Assembly (NCBI RefSeq): GCF_007565055.1
Contig: NC_044558.1
Span: forward strand, 125,724,235 to 125,788,234
Reading direction: 5' to 3'
Source: Rhinopithecus roxellana
Taxonomy: Eukaryota; Chordata; Mammalia; Primates; Cercopithecidae
DNA length: 64,000 nucleotides
Position numbers and translations under genes: made by a program. A model generated the notes under the pieces. That model was not told where the DNA came from, made no database searches, and worked only from the letters and a program-made list of their open reading frames with translations. The stretch's first letter is position 1, and every line of letters begins with the position of its first letter. Positions 23,530-37,000 of this stretch are shown one piece after another.

Positions 23530-25480
23530 AGGATATTTTCTTTCATTAAACTATTGTGTTTTTCCATGTGCCCTTCTCTGCCACCCTTCTCCCTAAAAAT
23601 GTCCATCTTCACTCCATAAAATCATAGAATGACTAAGACTAGAAAGGACTTTAGACATAATCTAACACAAATTTTCGTTTTATAGGTAATTACAGGATTC
23701 CACCATAGATTTCTGTTGTATAACATATAAACAAGGTCTGTAGTTTCCTTTTTCCAAAATAAATCTACCCGGGGGCGGGGGAAACAGAGAGAAAGGCAGA
23801 GAAACAGACATACACCTCAAATATGAGAAGTTTTTCAAAAAGCAGGAAATCCTTGGGACACAAAGGACTATTTTGAAAGGGTTGGTGGAGGGTTGTTGCA
23901 CCTTTTAAGTCACTACTACCTGGGGGACAGAGAGGCAAGCCAAGGCTGTGAGAAGACAGTGAGAGAAGGAGGCTTTCATTCTGTTTTTGTCTTACCCCTG
24001 CCATAGCCTGCCCCCTAGCAGACATTGGATGGCCAGTGTGCAGTTGCAGGAGTCCAGAGGGTTAATGCAGGGCAAAGCAAAGTTCTGCTGTAGCAAGGAG
24101 TAGAGGAAACATGTCTGGTACAGCCTAGCTTCAGACTTTACGCCTCCACCCCTCCCTCCAATCCCGGGGCAGTGGATTACAGTCTGGGGTGATACCATCT
24201 CCCAGCGCTATTTCTTCTGTGGTAAGGAAACTCAAAACAGAAGTTCAAAAACTTGGCAACCGTCACACAAATATTTAATCCCATAGCCATGACTAAAACC
24301 AAGTATCTAACTCTCAGTCAGTGCTTATTCCACTTCCATCATGTTCTGACCCTTCCCCCCTTATCTTTCTCAAAGGGTATCTAACACAGAGACATTCTCA
24401 GCCTTATAAAGGCCACTGTAGAACTTTACTTTTGGGGATACAACACTTCTCTGCCTGCCCTCCTCAGAACACCGTATTGGGTCATCAAAAAAATCAATCA
24501 CTTGATGGCAAGGGCTTTGATTTCAGCCCTTCTCTTTTATGACTCAACTTCCTCTTAGAAGTTGAGCAAATCACTCACCTTCACTAGTTCCTAGTAGTCT
24601 TTTCTATAAAATAGATACAATATCCAAAAACAAAGTGCTGAAGTGAGTGCATTCTTGGTGATACTAGTAGTTTCAGGTTTTATATAAAACACTGCCATTG
24701 CCCAAATCTTTAGTTATTATTTTCCTCCCCTTTCATTGACTTTTACATATTCTATGCATTTTGTCTTTGAACTGACAGAGGGACTCCAACTAAAGTGATA
24801 ATGTAAAAAAAATGAGAATGCAGCTACCGTAAAAATAATGGTGTATTTTTTCATGTTGCGTTTTTGAGTTGTGTGACTTATGATTCAATTTAAGTCAGGA
24901 GTTTTCAAGACAAATAAGAAGGTAAAGTCAATAATGTTTGGGAAAATAATTTTTGAACAGCGAAGCTCAGAAGAATTTCTGCTCAAATTGCATGGCTTCC
25001 CTAAGCATAGATAAAGCTGGAGCAGTAAGAGAAGCTTAGGAAAGAAAAATGCAGAGGTTTGGTGTCAGAGACAACCCCATGTATTATAAATATAAGCCAT
25101 TAATTCCAAATGCAATTATCTACAAGATTTTGCATACTTAATATTTCTTGATGTTGATATATGCCATTATCTGCTTATGAATCCCTTTGCAACTTACAGT
25201 TTGAATTAAGGTAGTTTTATATAATGATCAGCCTTTGAGAGGTTTGGTTAATTTATCATGAATTCTTTGGAGTTCTAAGACTTTCAAATATGTTTGTAGT
25301 CTATCAAGTTATACAAACTTTATAAGGCACCATTCTGGGATGTTTTTAAAATTATGTCAACAATAATCCTTTTTATACCATGCCTACGATAGTATCATGG
25401 GCAAAACAGAATTTGTGTGATAAATGCTTGTGCTAAAGATAATGTAAGTTTTCCCACCCAATTTTAAACAAAGTTTCTAT
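23530..25480. other. Unclassified intron
   Basis: No exon or repeat recognised with confidence. Short open frames on both strands lack splice context and family similarity. Confidence 0.4.
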
Positions 25481-25494
25481 TTTTTATTTTCCAG

Positions 25495-25558
25495 ACAATG
25501 TCTCTTAACAGTCATCAAAAAATATGACTTCCACCTGAAATATCTATTGAAAACCCAG
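25495..25558 (+). CDS. PIK3C2G: PIK3C2G internal exon: linker, with a weak donor
   Basis: This 64-nt exon follows a long pyrimidine tract ending in ttttccag. The first base completes an Arg codon split across the intron, and 21 codons follow, including CLLTVIKKYDFHLKYLLKTQ, ending in phase 0. It aligns with the PIK3C2A linker around YHNQVELALQ. The donor reads cag/gtattg, which fits the consensus poorly at positions +4 to +6, although the exon side is strong. Reading through the donor stays open for 49 codons to a stop at 25706. The next confirmed exon is 13.3 kb downstream, and a 60-nt candidate cassette exon lies between them at 27647. Confidence 0.94.
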
Positions 25559-25579
25559 GTATTGATGTTTGTTACTTTA

Positions 25580-26162
25580 ACCATCAATTCAGTAAGCATT
25601 TTTAAAGCACCCACTACTTTTCTAAAACTGCAAATTTTGAAGATGACAAAAATGAATAAATCAGAGGATCTACACTTGAAAGGCTTTCATTTCAACCTGG
25701 AAAAATAGACGAGTAGAAAGGCATATGCAGTAAAGTGCTACAGCCGCTGAGGAAAGACTGTATGTATACAAGATGCATAAGAAAGAATGGTCAGTTTTTT
25801 CCATTTGAGCCGAATGTTGACAAATGAGTACTGCATGTGTCTCCCAGCCAGAGAGGGGCATTGTGAAGGAAAGTGGGGAGTAGAGATAACTTTCAGCAAA
25901 GAACAACATAAACAGAGGCACTTTGGGAGGCAGAGGCACGCAGATCACGAGGTCAAGAGAACCAGACCATCCTGGCCAACACGGTGAAACCCCGTCTCTA
26001 CTAAAAATGCAAAAATTAGCCGGGCATGGTAGTGAGTGCCTGTAATCCCAGCTACTTGGGAGGCTGAGGCAGGAGAATCGCTTGAACCCAGGAGGTGGAG
26101 GTTGCAGTGAGCCAAGATAGGGCCATTGCACTCCAGCCTGATGATAGAGCGAGACTCAGTCT

Positions 26163-26196
<34 letters not shown>

Positions 26197-26540
26197 AGAG
26201 AGAGAGAGAGAGAAAAGAGTCAGGAGCCAGCCTGGTGTGATTAAGAAATTATGACATTTGAAATGGCTGTTCAAATGTTAGAGGCTGGAAAAAAAAATCA
26301 GATGAAAGAAGCAGACAGGGGCCAAATTATGTAGGATCTTATGGACCTTTTATGGCCAATTTTATGATTTTCTACTTTGCCCGCTTATGACATGGAACCA
26401 TTAGGTAGAGTAGTAGAATGACTGATGAATGATTAGAAGGACATTTCATTAGCACAAAAAGATGATGAGGGCATGGACAAACACTCTACTATAGGGATGA
26501 TATGAGGGGACAGATTCATAAGAAGTGAAAATGTGCAATT
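25580..26540 (+). repeat. Ancient mammalian interspersed repeat split by an Alu
   Basis: The left half (25580-25917, with gtaagcattttt and gaagatgacaaaaatgaata) and the right half (26216-26540, with ggggccaaattatgtaggatc and ccaattttatgattttctact) match successive parts of one widely dispersed old repeat. An Alu interrupts it. I do not assign the family name. Confidence 0.5.
25918..26215 (+). mobile_element. Young-looking Alu, sense, 5'-truncated, A-tail followed by GA repeat
   Basis: It starts inside the left arm at gcactttgggaggcagaggc, lacking about the first 35 bp. It carries cagatcacgaggtcaagaga, a phrase typical of AluY-like elements. A 30-base A-tail runs into a GA repeat to 26214. 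Few differences from the consensus by eye. Confidence 0.93.
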
Positions 26541-26699
26541 TATATAATTTGGTGACATTCTATGTGCCGAGAATAACTCAGAATTTCCTGGCTGCTTACT
26601 GACTCCGTGGAGACATCAATTCACTATAATAGTGAAGAGAGAAGGTAGCATGGCAGAGGAGTGATGAACTCAGTACAAGGCTGTGGCAATTTGGTCACT

Positions 26700-29600
26700 T
26701 ATTGGGCACTGAAGCTGTGATCTCCATTAGGCAGATTATTTCTTACAGCTTCTTCTTCCAGGGAAGGTTTAGCCTTCCACAGATAAAACATCATATTATT
26801 ACAGAATATTGTGAGTCAGGGAACATTTTTTAAACAAGTAACTTCTTTCTTTCTGTTAAATAATTGATTCCTGATATAAATAAAAGGGTACATATCTCAG
26901 ATAATAACTATTTGTAATATCAATAACATTAAATATATCTGAAAATAATAAATTCTACTTATTGATACAGATACTGAAATCATATGTGACTTCCACATAA
27001 ATATCTAAAGACATGGAGATTACAAATACAAGACTTATGTTTCTCTGTAAAGTATAATCCTCTCACCCTAATTCTATTTTTCCTACTCCAGCCTGGTCTG
27101 AGTCTGTAAGTTTAAAATGTGGAATGTGAGAAGAATCCACAATTAGCTTGTTTTAAGTCTCATAAAATGTTATGGTTACTACCTCTAATTCAGCCTTGTG
27201 AGAGTCATTCTTTCTCATGTAGAATGTGAGACTTACCAGGTTACCAGGATATATTAAGATTTAATTCCTAGAGTATTTTTGTCTCTTTACTATGTGTAGA
27301 TATACTTTTGAGGTTATGGTAACCTACTCATGAATGAATTTTAGTTATCTAAATGTCTCAGCACTGCTCTCATTTCATAGACGTCTTTTTTCACACACAA
27401 ATGATTGATAATTTATAACAGTTCTTAATTTCCAAATTCAGAAGCTTGATCTTATTACTTATGTATGAAGCCTCCTATATTTCTAGTTTGAAAGAAACGA
27501 TCGACTATTGTAAATTTTTCTAATATGACCTAAAAGTTGGCAAAATACCAAATAAATACTGTCTTTCCATTATCATTGGCAAATAGCAATCATCACTCAC
27601 AGCTAAATTATTTTATAAATAGGTCACAGTGTATGCGATTTTCCAGATGAACTCAATCAAAACAATAAGCTCTTTAAATGAGATTTTTGCCTATGAAGCA
27701 TCAATAGTAAGTATCTTAGAAATGAGGGCAGACTATAATATTATCAGTTCACAATTTTGTGCTTTCTATTTATTTGACAAGTACATTAAATAGCATGTCA
27801 TCCTGTCCAAAACAGTGTCAATTGGAAAAACAATGTTTTTTTCATATCCCCCAAACTTGGATTATGACACATGATTTGAAAAAATAACAAGCATGCAGCT
27901 GAATAGGTCAGACATGAATATTATTGAATAATATGAATAAAGTACCAAATATTTTCTTTTCTCACAATTCTTATTTCAACATATTTTAGATGATGCCCAT
28001 TTTAGGCCAGGCATTCTGGTTATTATGTCAGATGTCTAGTTTTGTATGTAATTTACAAAGAGCTTTTTTCCCTAGACATTTTTTCCTCTCTTCTGTTCCA
28101 TTAAAACCCTGAACTATAGAGAATATTTTTGAATTCATTCTGTATTCTTAATTTCATAGAAATTGAATAATATGAATCCAATAAGAATTTCAGAAAAATC
28201 AAGAATGGAAAAAAGAGAATCTCCCCCTGCCCAAAAGGTATTACTGAATGCTTACTTCATGTGAATTATGAAACTGTTTACTCACTGAAACCAAGAGAAA
28301 TGGGAGTTCAAACCATACTCTGAAGTTGCCGATGATCTAGTTGGAGAGACAGCCTGTCCACATAAATAATATACATAATGGTGTCTACACAGAGCAAAGC
28401 AATATAAAACCAAATTGTAGCCTTGGAGAAAGAATCAACTTCTGATTTAAAATCACTTCTTCCTAGTCGTCTCTAATATGTTGTCTCCAAAATTCTTTAT
28501 TAAAATGCCAGTCAGGATCATGGTAGGATATCCCTACCATGAATGACAAATTTACACTAGAATCTAGTAATTGTTGAATTTATTGTAAATTATATGGACC
28601 AGGGTTGAGGAAAATCAATTGATGTTTCAAAACTTGGTTTAGCTTCATGAAACATCTATCTAGTCAGAAAATAACTGAGAACCCCTAAGTCCTTCTCCAT
28701 CTAGCCCATGACTCAGAGGCTATACCAAGTAGACAACCAGGAGAATATGACATCTCTAGTGTTCAGGTTTAAGTAACTCAGTGAGGAGGGCAAAATAATA
28801 CTTATTTCATACTTGCTCAAGACCAAAATCTAACTGTATTCATCTAGAGAGAGAAAGAAAATTTCATATATGAGTAGAAAGAAAGAGGACACATAGGGAT
28901 TTTATATTTAGCTTGTTTTAAACTGAAGCTCTCTTGGTTACAAGCAAATCTATTGTTAGATTTTCAGAAGTTCCAATTTCAAGCATAATTTAAGCCTAAT
29001 TGTAGTCTAAGACAAAATTTAGGAGCAGAGATTCCAAAGTCAGATAAATGTATAAGTCAACCCTCCACCACTACGGAAGTTTTGTATTCAACCTTCCTCA
29101 GATTTATATGATTCATCGCTAGAGTGAGGATCATAAATATAATATAGTGATGTTTTAAATAATTAATGAAACAATGGATATAATGTTCTTAGTATAATAT
29201 AGTGATGGAAGATAAAATGTTTTTAAGAAAAGATAAGTACCCATGTTTCTTTATTGTTATTATTGCTACCGCTTCTATCACTATCACTCAAGTAGAGGAT
29301 TGTATAGGATCCAGAAGAAAATTTTCACAAAGTTGATTTGCATTCAGAATAGAACATAAGAAAAGGTGAGAAATGAGCAAAAAAGTGTAATAAAATCAGA
29401 TAAAATTAATAGGTAACAAGGAGCAGTTGCAAGGTTGCAAAAGAAGCCAAGGAAATAAAAGCAATAAAATCAGAGCACAGGAAAATGAAGCACAATTGCA
29501 GAATTGTAACTAACCTTAGCAGAAATAAAGCATAGATTGAAACTACTAAAAGTCAAAGCTATCACGTATAGAACACTCTCAGACCTCAAGAAGTATAAAA

Positions 29601-29950
29601 AAATTAAAAGTAGATTCTCAAAGTAGAAGATAATCACTAGCCAACATAATTTGGGTTGGGCTAGTGAGATGAAGAAGAGTAGAGTGTTTTGTGCGAAGGA
29701 ATAACATGATATGACATTCTACTGGTGATTTATGTGGTGAATTATATAATACATTAAGAACACACAATTAAAGAATAATAATAGAAAAGCACTCTTATTA
29801 AACAATAAGTTAAGGAACAAAATATTTTTGATATCATACCACCTGTTTGCCACTTCACATCTCCTCTCCTCTGTAAAAGGTCCTATTTGATGAAAAGTAT
29901 TTTGTAGCTTTTCTTTATCATTTCATCACCAAAGTTTATATCCACTAGCA
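26700..29950. other. Unclassified intron holding the candidate exon
   Basis: AT-rich. The only notable items are the candidate 60-nt exon at 27647 and a weak old repeat-like stretch near 28230-28420 (gttggagagacagcctgtcc). Confidence 0.4.
27647..27706 (+). other. Candidate cassette exon in PIK3C2G intron (unconfirmed)
   Basis: A 60-nt segment is preceded by gcgattttccag and followed by a consensus gtaagt. It reads in phase 0 as MNSIKTISSLNEIFAYEASI without a stop. It lies in the phase-0 intron between the exons ending at 25558 and starting at 38909, so inclusion would add exactly 20 residues to the linker. PIK3C2A has no matching residues, and the polypyrimidine tract is short. A chance match of acceptor, donor, length and frame in a 13-kb intron is possible. 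It needs RNA support before being called an exon. Confidence 0.25.
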
Positions 29951-29959
29951 AGATAAGAC

Positions 29960-32625
29960 ATTGATTTTCTTTCTGACGTCTCCATGAATGGAATCAAACT
30001 ATATGTACTTTTTGAGCCCTGTATCTTTCACTCAGTATTATTTGTGAGATTTATTCACCTTGTTCCATATGGTTGTTATTAGTTCATTTTCATTGTTGTA
30101 TAATATTCCATTAAAAGACTGGACCTCAATTTATTTATCTCTCCTACTTGTTGGTGTATATTTGAAATAATGTCAAGAGGTTTTCTAGAGCACTTACCTA
30201 GGGACATAGATTTACAAGGCAATACCAAACACTTTTCTAATGATATTTTACCCATTTCGCAATATATGAGAGTTCCTGTTGCTCCATTTTCCCGCCAACC
30301 TATAGTATAGTCCAAATTATAAATGTTTGCCAACATTAGGTATATATAATGCTATCTTTGTATCAACTTTAATTTTTCTGACTCAAAAATTCATACTAAA
30401 CTCATAAAATTCATGAGTGTTTAACCTTTTTAAAAAATGTAGTATTCAACTGCCTTCTTTTATAACTTCCCTGTTCAAACTTCTGCTGACATTTCCACAT
30501 TTCTGTAGATTTTTCAAATAGGTTTATGGGAATTCTTTATATATTTACCCTTCCTTCAGTTATGTGTATTGTAAATGTCTTCTGCCATTTAGGGACTTTT
30601 CACTTTAATTATAATGTCTTATTTTATTAAGTCACTTTTCTTAAAGTTTGATTTATGTAAAATAAAATGCACCCATGTTAAGTGGGCAGTTTGATTAGTT
30701 TTCAAAATGTACATAATTATGTAACAACAGTAATGAAGACACAAGGTATTTCCATTACAAGAAAAAATGCCAACAGCCTGTTTACAGTAAATCCCTCTCA
30801 TCCCAGATTTCACACACCAAAAATTTATTTGCTCTCAATTTGGTTTTCTTTTGCCTTTACTTGACTTTTATATAAATGGAATCATATATACAATGTAAGA
30901 ATTCTTGTGGCTCTATATCCTCACCAGTACCTGTTATTGTCAGTGTTTTAATTTTAGCCATTCTAGTGACTATGTGGCAATATTTCCTTCAGTTTTTAAT
31001 CTGTATTCCCTCAATGGCTGATGATGCTGAATTACTTTTCATGGAATTACTGCTCATTTATATATTTTCTGCTATCAGGCGCCTGTTCAAATCTTTTGCC
31101 TATTTTTAAAGTTGAACTATATATTCTCTTGTTATCAAATTGTAAGGGTCCAGAACGTTACCTGGATATCAATTAAAGGCCAGAGACAAGGAACCGTAAA
31201 CTCTCTCCTGCACATGACTAACCACAATTGTAATCATTCTAATATGTTCCAGAATAAAGTTCATTGTGAGGTGTAGGACATATGTATTGAAAACATTGTC
31301 TCCCTGTCTGTGACTGGTTGTTTGTTTATTCGCTTGCTTGTTTATTTCATTTACATGCCATTCAGAAAGCAGAAGCTTTTAATTTTTGTGAAGTCCAGGT
31401 TTATTTTTACTTTACAGTTTATGCTTTCTTATCATATTTAATAAAGATTTGCTACAGAAGTTTGCATACTATATTTTTCAATACTATTTTTAGTTTTAGC
31501 TGTTCATTAATTCTATGATCCATTTCAAGTTACAGTTCTAGTTCTAGACTCCCTATTCTGTTTCATAAATCTATATGTCTATCCTACTACCAGTCAACAT
31601 TGCCTTAATTACCATATGCTCATGGAAAGTCTTGGTATCAGGCAATATAAGTTCTCCAAAATCATTCTTGTTAAAAAAATTTTGGCTATTCGAAGTACTT
31701 TGCTACAATTGCATTGAATATATAGATTGATGTAAGGAAAATTGGTATTTTAAAAAATTATATTTTCTAATTCATGAGAGTTCAATTTAATCTGATCTAT
31801 TTCTTCATCTACACAGTTTTCTTAAATCACTCAGCAATGCTTTATAATTTAGCATAGAGATTATGCATAGTTTATTAAAGTTATTTCATGTTCTTGTCTA
31901 ATATTTTAAATAATATTTTTATATTATTTTCCAATTGTTTGTTACTAATACATGGGAATAGAACTGACTTTCATATATTGACCTTATATACTATGTCTTC
32001 TTGAAATCACTTTTTATATCTAAGAATTATTTTTTGGATTCCTTAGGATTTCTACATATACAGTCATGTCATCTGTGAAATAATTTTATTTTTTCCTCTT
32101 TAGTCTATAGCCCTCTTATTTTTTTACTTGCTTTATTATTTAATACTTGTTGAGTCTCCAATAGGATTTTACTAGAAGTAAAATCGCCGCCTTGTTATTT
32201 TGAGGGAGAACATTACAGTCTTTTATCATTAAATGTAAAGTTACTTGGAGGTTATGTTGTAATATAAAAAGTTATCTTTTACTGGGTTGAAAAAGCTTCT
32301 TTCTATATCTGGTTTACTAAGAGCTTATATCTTGAATGGATTATGAGTTTTACTGAATACTTTTTGTGCATATGTACAAATGCACATATGGCTTTTCTCT
32401 TTTATTCTTTTCAAATTTTAAAAATCTTTTTATTACTAGTATAATTATACTTACTAAGAATTTATAATCTTTCATATATTTCTAACTTGAATTAACTAAT
32501 ATTTTCTTAAGGATATTTGCATCTATATTTATGAGGGACATCAGTTTTTGTTTTTATTTTCATATAATATTGTTAGATTTTGGTATAAGAGTAATGCTGG
32601 CCTTGTAAAATATTAGGTAAGCTAT
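29960..32625 (-). mobile_element. Old L1 (L1M-type) block, antisense
   Basis: Phrases of reversed L1 3' UTR and ORF2 appear in order: gaatggaatcaaactatatg and ttcattgttgtataatattc near 29990-30110, tggaatcatatatacaatg near 30880, then ORF2-like antisense sequence from 31320 to 32620 (tctgtttcataaatctatat, agtcatgtcatctgtgaaat). Many stops and gaps. The interval 31140-31315 does not match L1 and may be a separate insertion. Confidence 0.75.
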
Positions 32626-32629
32626 TATT

Positions 32630-33730
32630 CTCCGTGCTTACAGTGGAGTCTGTGGTACCATGACGTTTCCCTCCGTGTAGGATCCTGCTTCATCCTCAGC
32701 TTTTGACAGCTCCTGCTTGTCTGTGCCAAAAAGAAGGTCTCTCTAAACACTGTTGTCTCTCTCCCAGTGGTACTCCACCCTTGCTTATTTATTACTCAAT
32801 GCTAGACCTATTTTGGCAGTGGGGACAAGGGGAGTTCTGTGTTGTAACGAACCAATCACAGCCTTAGGCAGACTCTGTGTACTTGAGTCTCAGGACTAGG
32901 ACTCTTGGAGCATTCCTGCCCCTCCTCCACATGGCGGTCAAACTCTGCCTTGTATCTGCAGTTAGTCGTTCGCAGCAAATGAGACTTTATTGCTCCTTGT
33001 CCCTGACCTCTAATTGGTATCCAGGTAAGATCTTGAACCCAAGACAAGTTTCCTGGCCTTTCGCCGGAAGCAAAGTCCTTTTCCTTCTACCCTTCCTTCA
33101 ACAGCAAAGGAGCTTCTCATCTATGTCCTACTTCTCTCCCAGAGACAAGACTGTTTTGCTTTTTACTTCTCCAGAAGCAAGGGGTTTTTGCCTGGGCTCA
33201 GGGAAACACAGGGTTTGCTGCTCCTCCCACTGCAGCTTAGAGTTTTGCTTCTTATGAAAAAAGGATCCACAGAAGTGGACAGAGCCCCATAACTGTCTCT
33301 CAGAAACAGCTGGTTACCTACACACCTGCACCACAGACTATGACTTCAGTTTCCTGGACGGCCTTCAGTATTTTCCCCAAAAAACTGGTAGGCGTCCTTG
33401 GAAAAAAGCTTGCAGGAGATTGTAAACTCACCATGTGTCTTGGGCTTCCTAGTATTCCAAACTGACATGCTAACTCACACCTGGCCTTTAAAAAATCTGT
33501 TAAATTTTAGCTAATTTCTTCCTACTCATGTGTATGGTGACCATCTCTTTCTCCTGTGGTCTGCCAAAGTTTGAACATTTTGTGTGCCCCAACTCTCTTT
33601 GGAGCAGTTTTCAGTGTGTAGTTTGGTTTACTTGGTCACTTTGTGACCTCAAATATCAGCGGGGTTCAGAAGAAGTTATAATTTTGTATATTATCTGGAT
33701 TTTTTCATTGTTGCAGAGAGATCAATGTTC
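32630..33730. other. Unclassified, less AT-rich insertion between L1 blocks
   Basis: GC content is higher than in the flanking sequence. An open frame of 126 codons at 32877-33257 (+) has no recognised domain. Position and style suggest an old L1 3' region or LTR sequence, but I cannot name it. Confidence 0.35.
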
Positions 33731-33738
33731 TATATTTT

Positions 33739-34085
33739 CATTTGTTTGTTTGTTTGTTTATTACACTTTAAGTTCTGGGATACATGTGCAGGAAGTGCAG
33801 GTTTGTTACATAGGTATACATGTGGCATGTGGCTGCACCCATCAACCCATCACCTACATTAGGTATTTCTCCTAATGCTCTGCCTCCCCTTGCTCCCCAC
33901 CTCCCGACAGGCCTGATGTGTGATCTTCCCCTCCCTGTGTCCATGTGTGCTTATTGTTCAACTTCTACTTATGAGTGAGAACATGAGGTGTTAGGTTTTC
34001 TGTTCCTGTGTTAGTTTGCTAAATAAGAATGATGGTTTCCAGCTTCGTCCATGTCCCTGCAAGGGACATGAACTCATCTTTTTTA
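33739..34085 (-). mobile_element. L1 3' end, antisense, 5'-truncated, with target duplication
   Basis: Starts with a TTTG-repeat tail, then acactttaagttctgggata, catgtgcaggaagtgcaggt, and ends at agggacatgaactcatcttt. A 7-bp atatttt repeat flanks it (33732-33738 and 34086-34092). Primate L1PA/PB type. Confidence 0.93.
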
Positions 34086-34092
34086 ATATTTT

Positions 34093-37000
34093 AAGCCAAG
34101 TTGCATTTCAAAGCTGTTTTTAATCTTTAAGGAAAAAATAATTCATATTGGCACTAACTACTGAACCTGGAATGAAAAGCATTCTAAATTCTCAATTTGT
34201 TTCCAAACTCATTAATTGAATTTGATAATTTTCAGCATGTCTAATATAAATAGAAACTAATTAAAGTTTGTATAAAATTAGGAGGTGGTACGCTGTTACA
34301 TGGCTGTTTAAATGCATACTGCTTTGGTCTCCATCACAGCTGAATAAGAGACGGGAATAATCAACCACTTATGATGTTTTGTTTGGTTTTCCAGAAAGAT
34401 GCAGGGGAGAAAAGATTGTTACCCATCTTTTCAAATGTTCAAAATATTTTTCAAGTATGCTTAATTAATTCTAAAGTGTTAGCATATGGTTCCTTCAAGG
34501 TTCAGGAAACATCCAATATTTCCAAAGATACGCTTGGAATGTACTACATAAAATAACATCATAACGTTGTTTTCGGGTTTTCATTAACCCAAAGAAGTTA
34601 GAAAGAATTTAGAGGCAGTCTAGTCTAAATCCCATGCAATGCAAAAATCTTCTCTAAATATCCCTGATTGCTCATATACCTGAATCTGGAGCACCTTTCT
34701 ACTCAAAAGGCAGCCTACACAGTTTTTGGACAAATAATTTTAAGAAAAACTTTTCTTAAAATTTTAAGAAAAACTAGAGAGTCAAAAGAACCTCTCGGGG
34801 TTTGCAACCATTTGTTCTCATTTATCATTTTAGAGCTACTTACAATAAATCTAATCCTCTTTTTACCTGAAAGACCATCAAATACTTGAAATGGTTATAA
34901 TGTTTTATTTTTTTCCTTTTTTGCCAAGCTAAAATTTTGTAATACTATCAACTACCTTCACGTTGATGTCTATTAAGCTATATAGTCTTCTGGCTTATGT
35001 CCCCACACTGCGTGCTCCATCTGTGACCCAAACTTTCTCCTCCATCATTAAAATAATAAAAGTTCTGAAATGTTACGCACCCAGTGTTCAACTTTTTTTT
35101 CTATATCTATATTCTCTCTCGGGATAATCATATTCAAATTTCTGTCTATGTATCACCTCTATGAAAATGTTGCCCAAGTCTACCTTTGTTATTTCTTGAA
35201 ATAGGGTGCTTACCCTACTGCATTTTGTATCTGTAGGGGATCTCATAATGCGAATTAGCCATCATAGGGTTTGTAAGTTTTAAACTGATATTCCCCTCGT
35301 ACTCTGGTGTGTGTGTGCATGCATTTGTATATATATATATATATGTGTGTATTTGGGAAAAAACTCTGTAGGTTGGTATAGAAAAGTGTTTCTATACAAT
35401 GATTGTGCATTTACTTCTGCTTGGGTCCAAAAATGTCACAATAGTCTAGTGTAATGTTTAACATAAATTCCTACTATGGTAGTCCAAGTTAATATTCTGG
35501 AGACACACAGAGCACAGACTAGAGCTCAGTATCTCAGATAATCATTTTCCTTACTCAAGGACTGAGTAGAGAGAGGCTTTGTCAAAAGTGTTTCTGATCA
35601 GTAGAAATAGTTTTTCTTCTCCCATCTTTTACAGGTGGCTGCTATCCAATGTTTGAGGACTATTTGAGGATCTTAGCTCCAGTCCTGCCCCTTCCCCTAC
35701 TTTCACCAAGTGATTTAGTCCTAAGATTTCAGCACGTTTCCCAGTGTTAGCAATAAACACCAATCTTACAGCTGAGGATCTATATCTAGTCTGATATTTC
35801 CTCCAGGCCATTGCAGCATCACTGTTGGAGCTACTGCTCAGGCTTGAAGTTCCCTCTAAATGTCTGCAACCCTAAGATTTATCCTACCTTTCTTATAGTT
35901 TGTTTAATGTTTATACACACACCATGTGGTGTGTGTATGTGTGTGTGTGGTGTAGTGTGTCTATATTTTCTCAGTCCACCAGTTGCTAGAGATAGAACTC
36001 CATTGCATTTCCTCTGGGAAGCTCAAAGCCTATGTATCAAAAAATACTCACATCATGATTCTACCAAAAATCTTCATTTTGTCTGTGTTTCTGCCATAAT
36101 GAATAGCACCTGTATTCTTGGTTTCCAAAATTTGGAAATGAAATTTTGGAATCATCTTAAATCCAACCTTTCTGTTGGTTCTCATATCCAATTAATCACC
36201 AACTCAATTTTTACAATTGCAATATTTTGCTTCACATATTCTAGCAATCTCAGTTATGCATGAATATAATGATTATCTTCAGAATGTGAATATTAAATCA
36301 GATAAGTGGATCACATAAGAAGTAGTGCAAGACTGGAGTAATAGATTGAATAAATCAGCTACCAGCTACCTAGTGACCCAAGTCAACCTGGTATTTAGTA
36401 ATGTTTATGAATTTTCACAAACTCATGTATCGCACATATTTACTTAGAACAGAGGAATGAAAAAAATAAACATAGAACCTAATATGACTTTTCAGACTTT
36501 TATGATTTTCTAATTTCTATTCTATTAGTTATCTGTGCATATACAGTGTCTCATTTCTCTTATAAACTGAAAGATTGGTGTGAATGAATAAAATTAACTA
36601 GTTAAACATTAAAATTTAGCCCTCATTATCTGCCAGGCACTATATTTCATATTTTATCTAATTTAATCTTTACAGAAACTTAATTATTATTCTCACTTCA
36701 CAGAAGAGGGAGCCTAGGGACAAGAAAGTTAAATACTCTGATGATGGCCACAGGTAGAAAGGGGCAGAACCAGGATGTAAACAAACAGATCTTGACTTCA
36801 GAGCTGACAGTATTGTCTATGATGCTCTTCTGAGTGAATACTGTATTAACAGTATATTAATAGTAAGGTTGTTGTCCTTTGGTAATTTTCAAGTTATCAA
36901 GTACATTCTCAAATCTAGTATCCAAACTAAACTCCAGTTTGGATAATATACATTGAAAATGTGGTGGAACTCACTTTCTAGTTATGCAGAGTATGTGTCT

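Noticed and set aside
31140..31315. Possible small LTR starting tgtaagggtcc in the old L1 block
   Set aside because: Ends and flanking duplication could not be established; may be an L1 subfamily difference.
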